From contig NZ_JBNAFY010000002.1 of assembly GCF_049800915.1 (NCBI RefSeq), positions 62,001 to 126,000 of the forward strand: a stretch of 64,000 nt of DNA, given 5' to 3'. The notes under the pieces were generated by a model that saw only the letters and a program-made list of their open reading frames with translations, was not told where the DNA came from and searched no databases. A program made the position numbers and the translations under genes. How positions within the stretch are numbered: the stretch's first letter is position 1; each line of letters starts with the position of its first letter. Source of the DNA: Amaricoccus macauensis_A (GTDB lineage Bacteria; Pseudomonadota; Alphaproteobacteria; Rhodobacterales; Rhodobacteraceae). Positions 41,453-50,182 of this stretch are shown here, piece by piece.

Positions 41453-42136
41453 ATGCGTGGCATTGCACAGCAAACCAGAGATCAGCAGAGACCGAAGGTC
41501 GTTTTCGGCTGTGTTTGCTACAAGACCTACTGGCTCCTCACGCCTCCGGGCCTCGTCTTTATTCCTTTGTGGTTGGCCTATCCAGCGGCCGGTTCGGCAA
41601 CCGAACCTCAGTCCAGTGGAATGTTCGTATTCCTGATAGTCGGTTGGGTGCTCGCGGTTACAAGCGCCCTATGTCTAATCGGGTTGCTCACCGGTGCGCC
41701 GCGGCTCGAGATCTGGCCCGACCGCATTAGGTTGCGCAATCACATCGGCATTGTTCGCAACGTCAACTTGGACCACATGGGAAGACCGCATCTCGTTGCC
41801 GCGCCGAGCGACTCGCTCGCCCTGGCCTTCATTGACCGAATTCGCGAGCAGGTCCTGATCGGTGCGGATTCGAGTTTTTCCCTCACCTGGATGATGGCCG
41901 ACAAGACACTTCTTCTGGATGGTCTCATCGGCCGGAGCCGATCCCCTTCCGAGATAGTGGAAACGATTGAGCGTCTTCGGACGCCGCGTGATGCCGAGCC
42001 AATTCCCGAAGAGGCGGCCTATGTGGTCCTGAATGACCACAATTTGCGCCACAACCGAAGATTCGCTTTCTTGCTAGTCTTCTGGATCATCGGTGTGGCC
42101 GCGATATTCGTGCCTCTGTTCTTGTTTGAAGGCTGA
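41453..42136 (+). CDS. three-helix membrane protein, unknown function
   Basis: A 227-residue protein. Two membrane helices lie near the N-terminus (about 25-50 and 58-82), a cytoplasmic part of about 110 residues follows with RLEIWPDRIRLRNHIG, reminiscent of the PH-like strand pattern seen in bacterial PH-domain membrane proteins, and a last helix is at about 205-225. The ATG at 41453 is preferred to the TTG 9 bases earlier. Its codon use is less GC-biased than in neighbouring genes, with AT-rich third positions in several places, which may point to acquisition. Function is unknown. Confidence 0.6.
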   Translation: MRGIAQQTRDQQRPKVVFGCVCYKTYWLLTPPGLVFIPLWLAYPAAGSATEPQSSGMFVFLIVGWVLAVTSALCLIGLLTGAPRLEIWPDRIRLRNHIGIVRNVNLDHMGRPHLVAAPSDSLALAFIDRIREQVLIGADSSFSLTWMMADKTLLLDGLIGRSRSPSEIVETIERLRTPRDAEPIPEEAAYVVLNDHNLRHNRRFAFLLVFWIIGVAAIFVPLFLFEG

Positions 42137-42143
42137 GAAAATC

Positions 42144-42950
42144 TCAGCCCATCCACATGCGGATCGGCATCCAGAGCCCCATGAGGATCATCATCAGGTT
42201 TTCGGTCAACGAGACGAACCCGAGCGGGACATTGCTCCCGCCGCCGACGCAGGCACATTTCAGTTCCCGCTTGTCGATATAGACCGCCTTGAAGACCGAG
42301 ATTGCGCCGATCGTCCCGATGAAAAGCGCCACGGGTGCCGCGATCCATATCAGTGCGCCCGCCACCATCAGCACACCGGCCAGCGTCTCGCCATAGGGAT
42401 AGATGTAGGCATAGCGCACCTCGCGCCGGGCAAGCAGGTCATAGTTCAGGAACATGGTCGAGAAACTCTCCACATCCTGTAGCTTCTGTATGCCAAGGAT
42501 CGTCATCGATATGGCAATGAACCATTCGAAGGCGCGCAAGGTGAACACGTTCCCGAAGAAGGACCAGCTCAGCCCGAGCGCCATCAGCGCCGCGACGGCA
42601 AAGATCGTGATCACCGGCCGATAGGTTGTCTCGTCCTCCTTCGGCAGCGGCCTGTCGAAAAAGGCGCGGGTCTCTTCGTAGCCGCCGATCCGCTCCCCCT
42701 CGATGAACACCTGCGGTGTCGTGCTCACGCCGTGTTCCTTCTGGAAGGCGTCGGTTTCCTCGCGTGTGCGCAGCGGGTGGTCTTCGACCTCGTAGCCCTC
42801 GCGTTCCAGAAGCGATTTCGTCTTGAGCCCGAATGGGCACAGGTGATCCGGCATCACCATCCGGAATAGCGCGGCGGTCTTGCGGTCGCTTGCAGCAGTG
42901 AGCGGGTTGCGGGCCATCTCGGTGTCGGATGCAGTCGTGTCAGCGGGCAT
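42144..42950 (-). CDS. glutaredoxin-MauE-like membrane fusion protein
   Basis: A 268-residue fusion. Residues about 28-105 form a glutaredoxin-like domain: MPDHLCPFGLKTKSLLER has a Cys-Pro-Phe-Gly site (one-Cys type, the second Cys replaced) and TTPQVFIEGERIGGYEE is the typical cis-Pro and GSH-binding part. Residues about 112-265 form four membrane helices of the MauE/DoxX type, ending ELKCACVGGGSNVPLGFVS, with the paired Cys-Ala-Cys of redox-active MauE proteins. Together it looks like a membrane-anchored thiol-redox carrier. GGAGAGG precedes the ATG at 42948-42950. It is convergent with the gene at 41453, with 7 bases between. Confidence 0.8.
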   Translation of the reverse strand: MPADTTASDTEMARNPLTAASDRKTAALFRMVMPDHLCPFGLKTKSLLEREGYEVEDHPLRTREETDAFQKEHGVSTTPQVFIEGERIGGYEETRAFFDRPLPKEDETTYRPVITIFAVAALMALGLSWSFFGNVFTLRAFEWFIAISMTILGIQKLQDVESFSTMFLNYDLLARREVRYAYIYPYGETLAGVLMVAGALIWIAAPVALFIGTIGAISVFKAVYIDKRELKCACVGGGSNVPLGFVSLTENLMMILMGLWMPIRMWMG

Positions 42951-43094
42951 CTGCCTCTCCCTGATCTGGTTTTCCGGTTCAGGTCGTCCCTCCTTTAGCT
43001 AGGGCCATTCCCTTGCGTTTGTAGGCTGCGACCTTATCAGGGGTTGATTTCGACCCGATGCGCCTCACAAATGCCCCCAAATCGGAGGAGCCCA

Positions 43095-44006
43095 ATGCCA
43101 GACCTGCCAGCCTCGATCGACGCCGCCCAGGACATGCTCGGGAAAGCCGGCTATGTTTCGGGGCGCGGCCTCTCGACGGTCGTGTTTCTCAGCCTCAGGC
43201 TCGGTCGTCCGCTCTTCCTCGAAGGCGAGGCGGGCGTCGGCAAGACCGAGATCGCCAAGGCATTGTCGGCGGCGCTCGGTCGTCGGCTCATTCGTCTGCA
43301 ATGCTACGAGGGGCTCGATGCCACATCGGCCGTCTACGAGTGGAACTTCCCTGCCCAGATGGTCGCGATCCGCACGGCGGAAGCCGAGGGCGGCGCCGAC
43401 CGCCAGAGTCTCACGAACGAGCTCTTTTCCGATCGCTTTCTCATCCGCCGGCCGCTCCTCGAGGCCATGCAACCGCAGGAGGGCGGTCCGCCGGTTCTGC
43501 TCATCGACGAACTCGACCGCACCGATGAACCCTTCGAGGCCTTCCTCCTGGAGGCCCTTTCCGATTTTCAGGTGACGATCCCCGAGCTCGGCACCGTCTC
43601 GGCCGGCGAGCCGCCCATCGTGATCCTTACCTCGAACCGAACCCGCGAGGTCCATGACGCGCTCAAGCGCCGCTGTCTCTACCACTGGGTCGACTACCCC
43701 GATTTCGACCGGGAATACGCGATCCTCCGCGCCAAGGCCCCCGAGGCGACCGAGGCTCTTACCCGCGAGGTCGTGACCTTCGTCCAGCGCCTGCGGGGCG
43801 AGGATCTCTTCAAGAAGCCCGGCGTGGCCGAGGCCATCGACTGGGCCAAGTGCCTTGTGGCGCTGGACGCGGTGCAACTCTCGCCACAGGTCATTGCCGA
43901 CACGCTGGGTGCGCTACTGAAATACCAGGACGACATTGCCCGAATGCAGGGTTCCGAGGTGAAGCGCATCCTCGATGAAGCCTCCGCAGCGCTTGCTCCT
44001 GTCTGA
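43095..44006 (+). CDS. MoxR family AAA+ ATPase (CoxD-like)
   Basis: A 303-residue MoxR-type AAA+ ATPase. Walker A is in FLEGEAGVGKTEIAKALS, Walker B in VLLIDELDRTDEPFEAFLLE, and sensor/arginine-finger elements in ILTSNRTREVHDALKRRC. MoxR ATPases act as chaperones that insert cofactors or mature complexes with a VWA partner; CoxD/CoxE of carbon monoxide dehydrogenase are an example. The partner VWA protein is at 45223, separated by a DUF1772 gene and a TetR gene. AATCGGAGGAG upstream fixes the ATG at 43095. No CO dehydrogenase genes are in the window, so the client is unknown. Confidence 0.9.
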   Translation: MPDLPASIDAAQDMLGKAGYVSGRGLSTVVFLSLRLGRPLFLEGEAGVGKTEIAKALSAALGRRLIRLQCYEGLDATSAVYEWNFPAQMVAIRTAEAEGGADRQSLTNELFSDRFLIRRPLLEAMQPQEGGPPVLLIDELDRTDEPFEAFLLEALSDFQVTIPELGTVSAGEPPIVILTSNRTREVHDALKRRCLYHWVDYPDFDREYAILRAKAPEATEALTREVVTFVQRLRGEDLFKKPGVAEAIDWAKCLVALDAVQLSPQVIADTLGALLKYQDDIARMQGSEVKRILDEASAALAPV

Positions 44007-44012
44007 CGCCGC

Positions 44013-44516
44013 TCAGGCCAGTTTCAGAAGTCCCATCCCCGCCAGCAGCAGCGCGATCCCGCTGAAGATCGTGCGGATCTGGTTCCAGACCTGCCATGGA
44101 CCGGAATAGGCCTCCCAGATCTGCCTGAGCGCCTCCGTGTTCTCAGGCAGGGCAACCAGGGCAAGCGCCTCGTTCATCGGCACATTGACCGCCATGGTCA
44201 GTACCAGCCCTCCGAGCAGATAGACGATCCCTGCCGCGGCAAACCGGCGCGCGGCATTTGCCCGACCCGATCGCCAGGCCCATGCCGCTACGGCAAGGGA
44301 AACGAAAGGCGTCGCAAAGAAGGCGGGCGCAAAGACCGCGTTGCGCACCGAGCCGTTCATCGCCCGCATTGCCTCGATGGCCGTGAGCGGGGGCAGCGTG
44401 TCGAGTCCCCACATGGTCGAACAGACCCAGGCATAGAAAAACCCGAAGATGGCCCCATGGAGGATAAGCGCAGTGAGCGCTGTGGCCGCAAGCGGGGAAG
44501 GCAGATGTCTTGCCAT
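44013..44516 (-). CDS. DUF1772 / anthrone oxygenase-like membrane protein
   Basis: A 167-residue membrane protein with four hydrophobic segments (about 10-35, 60-82, 90-112, 143-165) and the DUF1772 elements MAVNVPMNEAL and VWNQIRTI, where the conserved N-x-P-x-N is often found. Related fungal proteins are anthrone oxygenases; bacterial roles are unknown. It is divergent from the TetR gene with a shared 83-base gap holding a palindromic operator, so it is the prime target of that regulator. It is convergent with the MoxR gene (6 bases apart). Confidence 0.78.
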   Translation of the reverse strand: MARHLPSPLAATALTALILHGAIFGFFYAWVCSTMWGLDTLPPLTAIEAMRAMNGSVRNAVFAPAFFATPFVSLAVAAWAWRSGRANAARRFAAAGIVYLLGGLVLTMAVNVPMNEALALVALPENTEALRQIWEAYSGPWQVWNQIRTIFSGIALLLAGMGLLKLA

Positions 44517-44523
44517 GACGAAA

Positions 44524-44573
44524 ATCCGTAATTCTGTTTACGCTTGCGTCTATCCGTAATGAGGATTACGGAT
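44524..44573. promoter_or_regulatory. candidate TetR operator: one perfect dyad plus a third half-site
   Basis: ATCCGTAAT (44552-44560), four bases, ATTACGGAT (44565-44573) is a perfect 9-bp inverted repeat, and a third exact copy of ATCCGTAAT lies at 44524-44532 next to the DUF1772 start. The region is only 83 bases long between the two divergent starts. Three identical 9-mers in this space are very unlikely by chance, so this is most likely the regulator's binding region. Confidence 0.85.
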
Positions 44574-44599
44574 TCGGTCAATCGGCTTTCGGAGGCACA

Positions 44600-45226
44600 G
44601 TGCGGGAAGACAGGCGCAGCAATCGCCGGGCAGAGATCGAAGCGGCTGCATACGAGGTGCTGGCCGAAAGCGGCTTTGCGGCCGCCTCGATGCTCAGCAT
44701 CGCCAGACGCGCCAGGGCGTCCAACGAAACGCTCTACCGGTGGTATGGCGACAAGACCGGCCTCTTCCGCGCGCTTGTGGCCGGAAATGCCGAAAGTCTG
44801 AGAGCCCAGCTCGAAGGCGACCTTGCAAGTGGCTGTCCGCCCGAGGTCGCGATGGAGCGTCTGGGTCCCGCGCTTCTCGCCACGCTCCTGTCCGACCGGG
44901 CTATCGCGCTCAATCGCGCCGCCGCCGCCGATCCCACCGATACGCTGGGCCACGAACTTGCTGCGGCCGGACGCGACGTGATCGCACCCCTGATCGCCGA
45001 TGTACTCGCGCGTGCCGCCACCGCCGGCCTCTTCCGCTTCGACGACCCGACAGTGGCCGCCGCGCGCTATATCGACCTGCTGGTGGGCGATCTGCAGATC
45101 CGCCGTGCAACCGGTGCGCTCCCATCCCCGACAGACGCCGAGATCGAGGCCCGCGCCGCGCGCGCGCTTGCAGATCTTGCGCGGCTCTATCCCCCGACGC
45201 GTCCGGACGTTAAGGTCAAGGCATGA
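44600..45226 (+). CDS. TetR/AcrR family transcriptional regulator
   Basis: A 208-residue TetR-type repressor. The N-terminal HTH (about 10-58) reads RRAEIEAAAYEVLAESGFAAAS and then SIARRARASNETLYRWYGDKTGLF, matching the family's helix 1-4. The C-terminal ligand domain has no recognisable specificity. The GTG start at 44600 is preceded by GGAGG. Its stop overlaps the start of the CoxE-like gene (ATGA at 45223-45226), so it is cotranscribed and translationally coupled with it. The perfect palindrome in its upstream region suggests autoregulation and control of the DUF1772 gene. Confidence 0.9.
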   Translation: MREDRRSNRRAEIEAAAYEVLAESGFAAASMLSIARRARASNETLYRWYGDKTGLFRALVAGNAESLRAQLEGDLASGCPPEVAMERLGPALLATLLSDRAIALNRAAAADPTDTLGHELAAAGRDVIAPLIADVLARAATAGLFRFDDPTVAAARYIDLLVGDLQIRRATGALPSPTDAEIEARAARALADLARLYPPTRPDVKVKA

Positions 45227-46470
45227 ACGCGGCATCCGACATCACCGGCGAAGGCAAGCTCGCCGCCAACATTACCCATTTCGCTCGAGCGCTCCGCCGG
45301 GCGGGCATTCCCGTCGGCACGGGCCGGGTGGTGGATGCCATCCGCGCCGTCGAGGCCGTGGGCTTTACCGACAAGGCCGATTTCTACCACACGCTCCAGG
45401 CCTGTTTCGTCAGCCGCCCCGAACACCGCCTCGTCTTCGCGCAGATCTTCCGGCTCTACTGGCGGGATCCGCAGTTCATGGAACACATGATGTCGATCCT
45501 GATGCCGACGCTGCGCAACATGAACGACGCGCCCGACCCGTCGGCGGCGGAACGTCGCGCGGCCGAAGCGCTTCTCGATGGCGCGGAGGCCCCCGAGTCG
45601 CCCGAACGTCCCGAGACCGGGGAGGAGGTCGAGATCGACCTTTCGCTGACTGCTTCCATCGACGAGACCCTGAAGACCGCCGATTTCGAGCAGATGTCCA
45701 CCGCCGAGATTGCCGCCGCAAAGCGCGCCATCGCCCGGTTCGATCTCGATGTCCGCCCCATCGCCAGCCGACGAACCAGGGCGGATAGCCGTGGCCATAT
45801 TCCCGACTGGCAGGCGACGATGCGCGCAAGCCTGCGGGCCGGTGGCGACATCAAGGCGCTGGAATGGCGCAAGCGGCGTATCCGCTGGCCGAACCTCGTG
45901 GCACTTTGCGACATTTCCGGCTCGATGTCGGCCTATTCCCGCATGTTGTTGCATTTCCTGCATGCGGTCTCCAACACGCGTGGTCCCGGCTGGGCGCAGG
46001 TCCATGCCTTCACCTTCGGCACGCGGCTCACCAACATCACCCGCCACCTGAGGCAACGCGACGTCGACGCTGCCCTCGACGCCGCAGGGCAAGAGGCCCA
46101 GGACTGGGAGGGTGGAACCCGGATCGGCGCGACCCTCCACGAATTCAACCGGGACTGGTCGCGCCGCGTGCTGGGGCAGGGGGCGGTGGTCCTGCTGATC
46201 ACCGACGGGCTTGACCGCGATGATCCCGAACTTCTCGCCCGCGAAATGGAACGGCTCCATCTGTCGGCGCGCCGCCTTGTCTGGCTCAACCCGCTCCTCC
46301 GCTGGGACGGATTCGCGCCGAAAGCTCGCGGTATCCGGGCGATTCTCCCGCATGTGGACAGTTTTCGCGCCTGCCACAATCTCGCGAGCCTAGAAGACCT
46401 CGCATCGGTGCTGACCGGGCCTGAAAAGCCGGGCGACAGGGCGCGGTTGCAGGCCATGCTGGCCGCCTGA
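45223..46470 (+). CDS. VWA domain protein, CoxE-like
   Basis: A 415-residue CoxE-type VWA protein. The MIDAS metal site can be read as LCDISGSMSAYS (Asp-x-Ser-x-Ser), a Thr in WEGGTRIGATLHEF, and an Asp in LLITDGLDRDD. The N-terminal part (about 10-115) is the CoxE-type helical region with ...RAGIPVGTGRVVDAI... Partner proteins are MoxR ATPases, and one is encoded at 43095-44006. The ATG overlaps the TetR stop, so it is likely under that repressor or a promoter shared with it. The client complex is not visible nearby. Confidence 0.88.
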   Translation: MNAASDITGEGKLAANITHFARALRRAGIPVGTGRVVDAIRAVEAVGFTDKADFYHTLQACFVSRPEHRLVFAQIFRLYWRDPQFMEHMMSILMPTLRNMNDAPDPSAAERRAAEALLDGAEAPESPERPETGEEVEIDLSLTASIDETLKTADFEQMSTAEIAAAKRAIARFDLDVRPIASRRTRADSRGHIPDWQATMRASLRAGGDIKALEWRKRRIRWPNLVALCDISGSMSAYSRMLLHFLHAVSNTRGPGWAQVHAFTFGTRLTNITRHLRQRDVDAALDAAGQEAQDWEGGTRIGATLHEFNRDWSRRVLGQGAVVLLITDGLDRDDPELLAREMERLHLSARRLVWLNPLLRWDGFAPKARGIRAILPHVDSFRACHNLASLEDLASVLTGPEKPGDRARLQAMLAA

Positions 46471-46642
46471 GGCCCCAGCAAGCGCGTATTCGCCTATCTT
46501 CGCGCCGAGACTCCGCAGAAGTTGTTTCAATTTATTGGCGAACCGTGTTTCTCTTGAAGGAGATATCCGGGGGCTCTGGCAATTTACTCCGCCGATGCAT
46601 TGTTGAACCGCCCCGCATTGCGATTGATCGAAGGAGGGAAGC

Positions 46643-47725
46643 ATGTTCACGGAAGCCGTGCGCGTCGAACATCCCAGGGAATTGCTGGCGCGCGAAACGG
46701 CATTGCGGTCGGAATCGGGCCGGATGCGGATGCGCGACGCGGCCAAGGCGCTCGGACTGCCAGAAGCGGCCCTCGTGGAAGCCCGCCGCGCGACCGGCGC
46801 CGCGACCCGCCTGCGTCGCCCCGACATTTCGGAAGGTTTCGGAGCGCTGATCGCGAGGTTGCCCGAGGCAGGACCGCTCATGGCGCTGACCCGCAACGAT
46901 GCTTGCGTGCACGAGAAGCAGGGCACCTATTCTCGCCCGGAGTTCCACGGTGCGATGGGGCAGGTTCTCGGTGCGATCGACCTCCGGCTTTTCCTCAAGT
47001 ACTGGACCCACGGCTATCAGCTTGTGGAGGAAACGCCCCGTGGCCTGCGCGCCTCTCTCCAGTTCTTCGACCAAAGCGGCACCGCGATCCACAAGATTTA
47101 TCCCACCGAGGCCACCGATGATGCGGCCTTCTGCGCCATCGTGACGGATTTCGCCGATCACGAGGCTCCGCTTGCTTCCTTCGATCCGCCTGCGGCCCCA
47201 CCTGAGGAGACGCCTGACGACCAGATCGACATTCCGGGCCTGCGCGCCGCCTGGGACAATCTCGAGCACAGTCACGCGTTCCACGGCCTCGTCCGCGATT
47301 TCGGGGTCTCCCGGCTGCAGGCCCTGCGTCTCGGCGGAGGGGATCGGGCGCGACCCGTTCCCGCGGCAATGGCTCGCCGGGTGTTGGAGGGTGTCGCTGC
47401 GCGCGCCCTGCCGATCATGGTTTTCGTGAGCAATCCGGGCTGCGTCCAGATCCATTCCGGCCCTGTAGAGCATGTCGAGACCGTCGGGCCATGGCTCAAT
47501 GTCCTGGATCCGAACTTCAACCTGCATCTGCGCGAGGACCTCATCGCCAGCGCCTGGATCGTGCGCAAGCCTTCGACCCGCGGCGACATCCATTCGCTCG
47601 AGCTCTTCGACCGATCGGGCGACTGCATCTGCCAGGTTTTTGGTGAGCGTCTGCCCGGCCAAAGCGAGCGAATGGACTGGCGCGAACTGATCGCGGGATT
47701 GGCTGCTGAGAAGCCACCCGCCTGA
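46643..47725 (+). CDS. hmuS: hemin-degrading factor HmuS/HemS
   Basis: HmuS (HemS/ChuS) is a cytoplasmic heme-binding protein that stores, transfers or degrades heme taken up by the HmuTUV system. The 360-residue protein has the two repeated halves of the family, with the second containing VFVSNPGCVQIHSGPVE (a conserved His at the heme site), and the first the RNDACVHEKQGTY segment. GGAGGG precedes the ATG at 46643. No outer-membrane receptor hmuR or hmuTUV transporter is adjacent, which is unusual for this gene; it may act with transport genes elsewhere. A cytochrome b561-like gene follows 158 bases later. Confidence 0.92.
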   Translation: MFTEAVRVEHPRELLARETALRSESGRMRMRDAAKALGLPEAALVEARRATGAATRLRRPDISEGFGALIARLPEAGPLMALTRNDACVHEKQGTYSRPEFHGAMGQVLGAIDLRLFLKYWTHGYQLVEETPRGLRASLQFFDQSGTAIHKIYPTEATDDAAFCAIVTDFADHEAPLASFDPPAAPPEETPDDQIDIPGLRAAWDNLEHSHAFHGLVRDFGVSRLQALRLGGGDRARPVPAAMARRVLEGVAARALPIMVFVSNPGCVQIHSGPVEHVETVGPWLNVLDPNFNLHLREDLIASAWIVRKPSTRGDIHSLELFDRSGDCICQVFGERLPGQSERMDWRELIAGLAAEKPPA

Positions 47726-47883
47726 CGAGAGCCAGCGCCACGGGGCGCGATCTATCAGGCGCCTCCAGCCAGGCTCGGAAAGACGGCCGCATCATCCAGC
47801 CCGTTCCCGTCCCCCAAGTTCTTGCTGCGGTGCAAATGAACCTTTATGCCGATCGCTCGCGGCGCTAGTTTCAGATTGTTTTC

Positions 47884-48405
47884 ATGACCTTTTTACGTAG
47901 CGTGCCTCAGACCATGCCCCATTCCGCATTTCCAGTACCTCCGAGCCAGAAGCTGCTGCATTGCTACATTCTGATCCTGATTGTGGTTCAATACCTTGCG
48001 TTCGGCTCGATCGGGTTCTTTTTCGATAACCTCCTGCGCGCGGGCACCCGTTCCTATCCCCCGGTCGTGATCGGCCATTTCGCCGCTGGTGGGGTGATCT
48101 GCCTGCTCGTGGTCTGGCGTGCCGTATCCGACTTCATCGGGGTCCGAGACATGCCTCCGCTTTCTCCGCGGCCCACGGCCTGGGTGGCGCGGGCGTCCAT
48201 GGCTCTACTTTATGCCGTCCTGGTCGCGCTGGCTCTCCTTGGCCTTTTGGCATGGTGCTTTGCCTCGGAAGTTCTGGCGCGCGGGCATGACCTGCTTGCG
48301 CGCGCGCTTCCGATTCTGATTGTTGCCCGGATTGCCGTAATGACGGCGGATGGTTTCGTCGTGGGACGCGCGGCCCGGAAACGCCGCCAATCCGGATCGA
48401 ACTAG
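47884..48405 (+). CDS. cytochrome b561-like membrane protein, one heme ligand replaced
   Basis: A 173-residue protein with four membrane helices (about 24-46, 60-82, 100-122, 135-158). His residues are at LLHCYILI in helix 1 and VIGHFAAGGVI in helix 2, and the start of helix 4 has RGHDLLARAL. The usual second His of the last helix pair (typically ...LHI...) is replaced by Arg in IVARIAV, so heme coordination would be incomplete or altered. Family b561 proteins are superoxide- or quinone-linked electron carriers. The first ATG (47884) is kept; ATG at 47914 is a shorter choice. It follows hmuS on the same strand. Confidence 0.72.
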   Translation: MTFLRSVPQTMPHSAFPVPPSQKLLHCYILILIVVQYLAFGSIGFFFDNLLRAGTRSYPPVVIGHFAAGGVICLLVVWRAVSDFIGVRDMPPLSPRPTAWVARASMALLYAVLVALALLGLLAWCFASEVLARGHDLLARALPILIVARIAVMTADGFVVGRAARKRRQSGSN

Positions 48406-48435
48406 GCAATGTGACTAGCCCGTCTGGGTTCCACT

Positions 48436-50163
48436 TCAGCCTGTGCCGCCCGACAGAAGCAGTGCGATGATCGCGGCAAGCCCCAGCGAGACGAACTGCC
48501 AGAACCGCACCGGATCGCGCTCGGCAAGTGGCGCGGTGCGCCGCGAAGCCCGGCGGGGATCGGGGCGCGACAGGTCGGTCACGAACTCCGAGAGCGCGGG
48601 ATACCTGCGGCCCGGTTCAACGGCAAGCGCGCGGGAGAGCGTCTCGTCCATCCAGCCGGGTACATGGCGCGTGTCGTTGCGGGCCGGCGTGTAGCGAAGC
48701 TTGCGTTGCGCGATGATGCTGCGCGCACTCGAAACCGCGATACCGTAGGGCAGCCGGCCTGTCAGCATCTCGTAGGCAATCACCGCCAAGGAGAACTGGT
48801 CCGAGGCCGGCGTTCCGATCTCGCCGAGGAAATACTCCGGCGCGGTATACTGCACGGTGCCCAGAATGTCCTCGCTGCGGCCCAGATCCGACAGCTCCAT
48901 CACTCCGGCCACCCGGACCGCACCGAAATCGATGAGCCGCACCGTTCCGTCGCCGTCGAGCATCACGTTCTCTGGGCGCAGGTCCTGATGCACCATATCC
49001 CGGCGATGGAAGGCCCGCAGCCCGGCGGCGATCTGCCCGACGATGTCGCGCACCTGCGCGAGACTTGGCACCGGATTGTCATGCATCCACTGGCGAAGGC
49101 TCTGCCCTTCCACATACTCCATCACGGAATAGATCGCAGTTCGGGCCTGGTCGGGCGGGCGTGCCCGTAGGACATGCGGGTTCGAGATCCGCTGCGCGAC
49201 CCATTCCTCCATCATCATCTGCTGCAGATGCGCCCGGTTTTCCCCCATGTCGGCGGCCGGCACCTTGAGCGCGACCCGCGCGCCCGATCCGGGCGCCACC
49301 GCAAGATAGATCCGGCTGCGTGCACTTGAATGCAGGATGCGCAGCAGCCTGTATCCATCGATCTCTGCTGGTGGCTCCAGAAGCGGCGCGGGTGGAAGCA
49401 GATCCACCTCGCGCGCGAGGGCATCGGCGCCTGCGTCCTCGGGCAGCGCATCCACCGTCACAACCACCGCCGTGAGGTTGTCGGGACTGCCGGCCGCGAG
49501 CGCCAACTCCACAAGCCGGGCCGCCGCCGCCTCCGGGTCGGGAAGTGCCGCAGCCTCCGCCATCTTCCGGGCGGGCAGGTGGTCATGCACGCCGTCAGTG
49601 CTGAGCAGGAAACGCGCGCCTTCCTCGACCGGCACCTCCCGGTGATCGATCTCGACATTGTGGCTCAGGCCGAGTGCGCGGGCGAGAACGCTTCCCTCGG
49701 CCGAGATCTGGACCCGGTGATCCTCGGTAAGCCGCTCCAGTGCGCCTCCGGTGATGCGGTGAATGCGCACATCGCCCGTGTGGAAGAGGTAGCCCCGGCG
49801 TCCCTTCAGGACGAGGGCGGCAAAACTGCACAGATGACCGCGATCGGGGTCCTGCCAGTCCTGCCCGCGCCGGGTCTCCGCATGGAGCCAGGCATTCGCG
49901 GCATCGATGACGAGACAGGCCGAGCTTCGCACCGATAGTGCTTCGGACGTGGCGTAGTAGTCGTCGAGAAACGAGCGCACCGCGGTCTCGGCCGCCGCGC
50001 GTCCGAACCGGCTCGTCGAGATCCCGTCTGCCACCGCGACCGCAACGCCCTTGAGCGCGCGCGCAGGCCCTTCCGGGATCACTGCCCCATGGAAGTCCTG
50101 GTTCTCGGCCTTCCGGCCCGCATCCGTGCACTGGCCGACACGAACCTCAAGTCTCTCGCTCAC
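48436..50163 (-). CDS. PP2C phosphatase - Ser/Thr kinase fusion
   Basis: A 575-residue protein with a PP2C-type phosphatase at residues about 1-245 (VAVADGISTSRFGR, LFHTGDVRIHRI, FLLSTDGVHDHL, GSPDNLTAVVV), a Ser/Thr kinase at about 268-525 (ALKVP invariant Lys, VEGQSLRQW, MVHQDLRPENVML catalytic loop, IDFGAV as DFG), and a C-terminal membrane helix (about 551-573). It can phosphorylate and dephosphorylate the same targets. Homologous fusions are often found with nitrate or nitrite transport genes, and here it lies right behind a formate/nitrite channel. The GTG at 50161-50163 is chosen because GGAGG is 5 bases upstream; an earlier GTG at 50167-50169 overlaps that site. Confidence 0.9.
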   Translation of the reverse strand: MSERLEVRVGQCTDAGRKAENQDFHGAVIPEGPARALKGVAVAVADGISTSRFGRAAAETAVRSFLDDYYATSEALSVRSSACLVIDAANAWLHAETRRGQDWQDPDRGHLCSFAALVLKGRRGYLFHTGDVRIHRITGGALERLTEDHRVQISAEGSVLARALGLSHNVEIDHREVPVEEGARFLLSTDGVHDHLPARKMAEAAALPDPEAAAARLVELALAAGSPDNLTAVVVTVDALPEDAGADALAREVDLLPPAPLLEPPAEIDGYRLLRILHSSARSRIYLAVAPGSGARVALKVPAADMGENRAHLQQMMMEEWVAQRISNPHVLRARPPDQARTAIYSVMEYVEGQSLRQWMHDNPVPSLAQVRDIVGQIAAGLRAFHRRDMVHQDLRPENVMLDGDGTVRLIDFGAVRVAGVMELSDLGRSEDILGTVQYTAPEYFLGEIGTPASDQFSLAVIAYEMLTGRLPYGIAVSSARSIIAQRKLRYTPARNDTRHVPGWMDETLSRALAVEPGRRYPALSEFVTDLSRPDPRRASRRTAPLAERDPVRFWQFVSLGLAAIIALLLSGGTG

Positions 50164-50182
50164 CGGCACCTCCGCACGCGAA

